From Microbacterium invictum (GTDB taxonomy: Bacteria > Actinomycetota > Actinomycetes > Actinomycetales > Microbacteriaceae), in contig NZ_JACIFH010000001.1 of NCBI RefSeq assembly GCF_014197265.1, positions 124,001 to 188,000 on the forward strand: a stretch of DNA of 64,000 nt. The letters run 5' to 3'. Shown one piece after another: positions 63,009 through 64,000 of the stretch (position 1 is the first letter of the stretch; each line of letters begins with the position of its first letter). The notes under the pieces were generated by a model. That model ran no database searches. It saw nothing but the letters and a program-made list of their open reading frames with translations, and was not told where the DNA came from. The position numbers and the translations under genes are program-made.

Positions 63009-63788
63009 ATGACCACTCAGGCACAGCGAGCCCAGACCCTGTCCGCCCTGCACGCCGCGCCGGAGATCCTCCGGGTCGTCAACGTGTGGGATGTCGTATC
63101 GGCGAAGGCGGTCATCGCCCTGCCGGAGACGAAGGCGATCGCCACCGCCGGGCACTCGATCGCCGCGACGTTCGGGTATCCGGATGGCGAGAACATTCCC
63201 CTCGAACTCGTGCTCGACATGGTCGGACGCATCGTGGAGGTCGCCGGTGATCTGCCCGTCACCGCCGATCTGGATGCCGGATTCGGCGACGCCGGCGAGA
63301 CCGTGCGCCGCGCGATCGGTGTCGGCGTCGTGGGTGCGAACGTCGAAGACCGGCTGAAGCCGCTGGCCGACTCCGTCGCCGCGGTCGAGGCGATCGTGCG
63401 TGCGGGGGAGTCTGAGGGCGTGCCGTTCGCGCTGAACGCGCGGACGGATGCGTTCGTGCGTGCCGGCGACCGGCCCGTCGAGCAGTCCATCGCCGATGCG
63501 ATCGAGCGCGGGCGCGCCTACCTCGATGCGGGTGCGGACGTCGTGTTCGTCCCCGGGGTCCTGAACGCCGACGTCACCCGTCAGCTCGTCGAGGGCATCG
63601 GCCAGCGCAAGGTGAGCGTGATCGGCTTGCCCGGTGCTTTGAGCGCCGCGGAGTACGAGGCACTGGGCGTCGCGCGGATCTCCTACGGGCCGACGACGCA
63701 GCGCGTCGCCCTGACCGCGCTGCAGGATGTGGCGAAGAGCCTGTATGCCGACGGTGTGATCCCCGAGGGCACGCGCGCGCTGAACTGA
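63009..63788 (+). CDS. Isocitrate lyase/PEP mutase family protein
   Basis: 259 residues, TIM barrel of the ICL/PEPM superfamily. The metal and phospho-substrate site is seen as TADLDAGFGD (D-x-D-x-G-x-G), the loop VGANVEDRLKPLADS and FALNARTDAF. The ICL-specific K-K-C-G-H motif is missing, so it is a PEP-mutase or oxaloacetate-decarboxylase type, cleaving or forming C-C or C-P bonds. TACGGT ends 6 nt before the ATG. Confidence 0.87.
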   Translation: MTTQAQRAQTLSALHAAPEILRVVNVWDVVSAKAVIALPETKAIATAGHSIAATFGYPDGENIPLELVLDMVGRIVEVAGDLPVTADLDAGFGDAGETVRRAIGVGVVGANVEDRLKPLADSVAAVEAIVRAGESEGVPFALNARTDAFVRAGDRPVEQSIADAIERGRAYLDAGADVVFVPGVLNADVTRQLVEGIGQRKVSVIGLPGALSAAEYEALGVARISYGPTTQRVALTALQDVAKSLYADGVIPEGTRALN

Positions 63789-63805
63789 CCACAGCGGGGT
63801 GCCGT

Positions 63806-64000
63806 TCAGTGCACCGCCGCGCGCAGGATCGCATCCACCACGGCGTCGGTCGCGTGCGGTGCGACGTGCAGGTTGAGGGCCGGCTCGATCAGCTCGACCT
63901 CGAGCACGACGAGCCCGAACTCCGCGGAGTCGACGATGTCGATGCGGGCATACAGCGGCATCGCCTGGCCGGTCGTGGCGCACACGGCATCCATCACCTC
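63806..64000 (-). CDS. ATP-grasp-like protein, C-terminal end (start outside window)
   Basis: The frame is open to the window edge, giving the last 64 residues. YARIDIVDSAEFGLVVLEVELIEPALNLH matches the metal-binding end of an ATP-grasp ligase (R-x-D, then E-x-E-L-I-E-P). Such enzymes join acids and amines with ATP. It is convergent with the PEP-mutase-like gene. Confidence 0.7.
   Translation of the reverse strand, partial: EVMDAVCATTGQAMPLYARIDIVDSAEFGLVVLEVELIEPALNLHVAPHATDAVVDAILRAAVH

Noticed and set aside
1..64000. tRNA, rRNA, CRISPR arrays, insertion sequences or attachment sites
   Set aside because: I saw no cloverleaf genes, regularly spaced repeats, transposase genes or flanking duplications.

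Overview
The window is about 70% GC, with very strong G/C bias at third codon positions, dense co-directional operons and frequent 4-base ATGA overlaps. Together with its gene families (actinobacterial nar operon order narG-H-J-I, DUF6457 next to mobA, a cyd operon with cydDC behind cydAB, DUF3105/DUF305) this points to a Microbacteriaceae-type actinobacterium, most likely Microbacterium or a close relative. The genus is inferred from recall, since no search was run. There is no phage, plasmid, CRISPR or rRNA/tRNA signal. This looks like chromosome carrying a large respiratory block.

Left part (1-19 kb): a carbohydrate isomerase cluster; a MarR/MFS drug-efflux operon with a promoter and three operator-like repeats that can be read directly; a YqaJ-like nuclease; a formaldehyde dehydrogenase/GlcG operon divergent from a LuxR-type regulator; rplJ-rplL with an L10-type leader and attenuator; a three-gene sugar ABC transporter whose first permease carries an unusual inserted extracellular domain; a DUF3105/DUF305 pair; a serine hydrolase; a PAP2 phosphatase; and a HerA-like ATPase gene broken by one missing base.

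Centre (19-52 kb): a nitrate/nitrite respiration and molybdenum cofactor island. It holds an FdhF/YdeP-type molybdopterin oxidoreductase with an in-frame palindromic insertion; a membrane protein, a membrane-anchored double-cupredoxin copper nitrite reductase and a cytochrome P450 in one overlapping operon; narGHJI with divergent narK; a nearly complete Moco pathway (mog-moaE, moeB-moeA-moaC-mobA-DUF6457-moaD, moaA); fdhD; a Mop/TOBE protein with modABC; and cytochrome bd oxidase with its assembly exporter (cydAB, cydDC). Logically, modABC imports molybdate, the moa/moe/mob genes build Moco, FdhD serves the FdhF-type enzyme, NarGHI reduces nitrate, NarK exchanges nitrate and nitrite, NirK reduces nitrite to NO, and cytochrome bd (an NO-tolerant oxidase class) covers microaerobic respiration. 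No classical NO reductase is present, so the P450 coupled to nirK is of interest.

Right part (52-64 kb): a Cys-rich ArsR/SufR-like regulator, a luciferase-like monooxygenase, a TetR/SDR divergent pair with two operator palindromes directly behind the SDR -10 box, an AlkZ/YcaQ-like protein, another SDR plus a lipase-like hydrolase, MsrA, a flavoprotein monooxygenase, OsmC, a SnoaL-like protein, a DUF3054 membrane protein, a PEP-mutase/isocitrate-lyase-family protein and the 3' end of an ATP-grasp-like gene.

Two window-wide patterns stand out. Many genes have a TANNNT hexamer ending exactly 6-7 nt before the start codon, as expected for leaderless mRNAs. The heptamer GGATGCC/GGCATCC occurs about six times more often than composition predicts.
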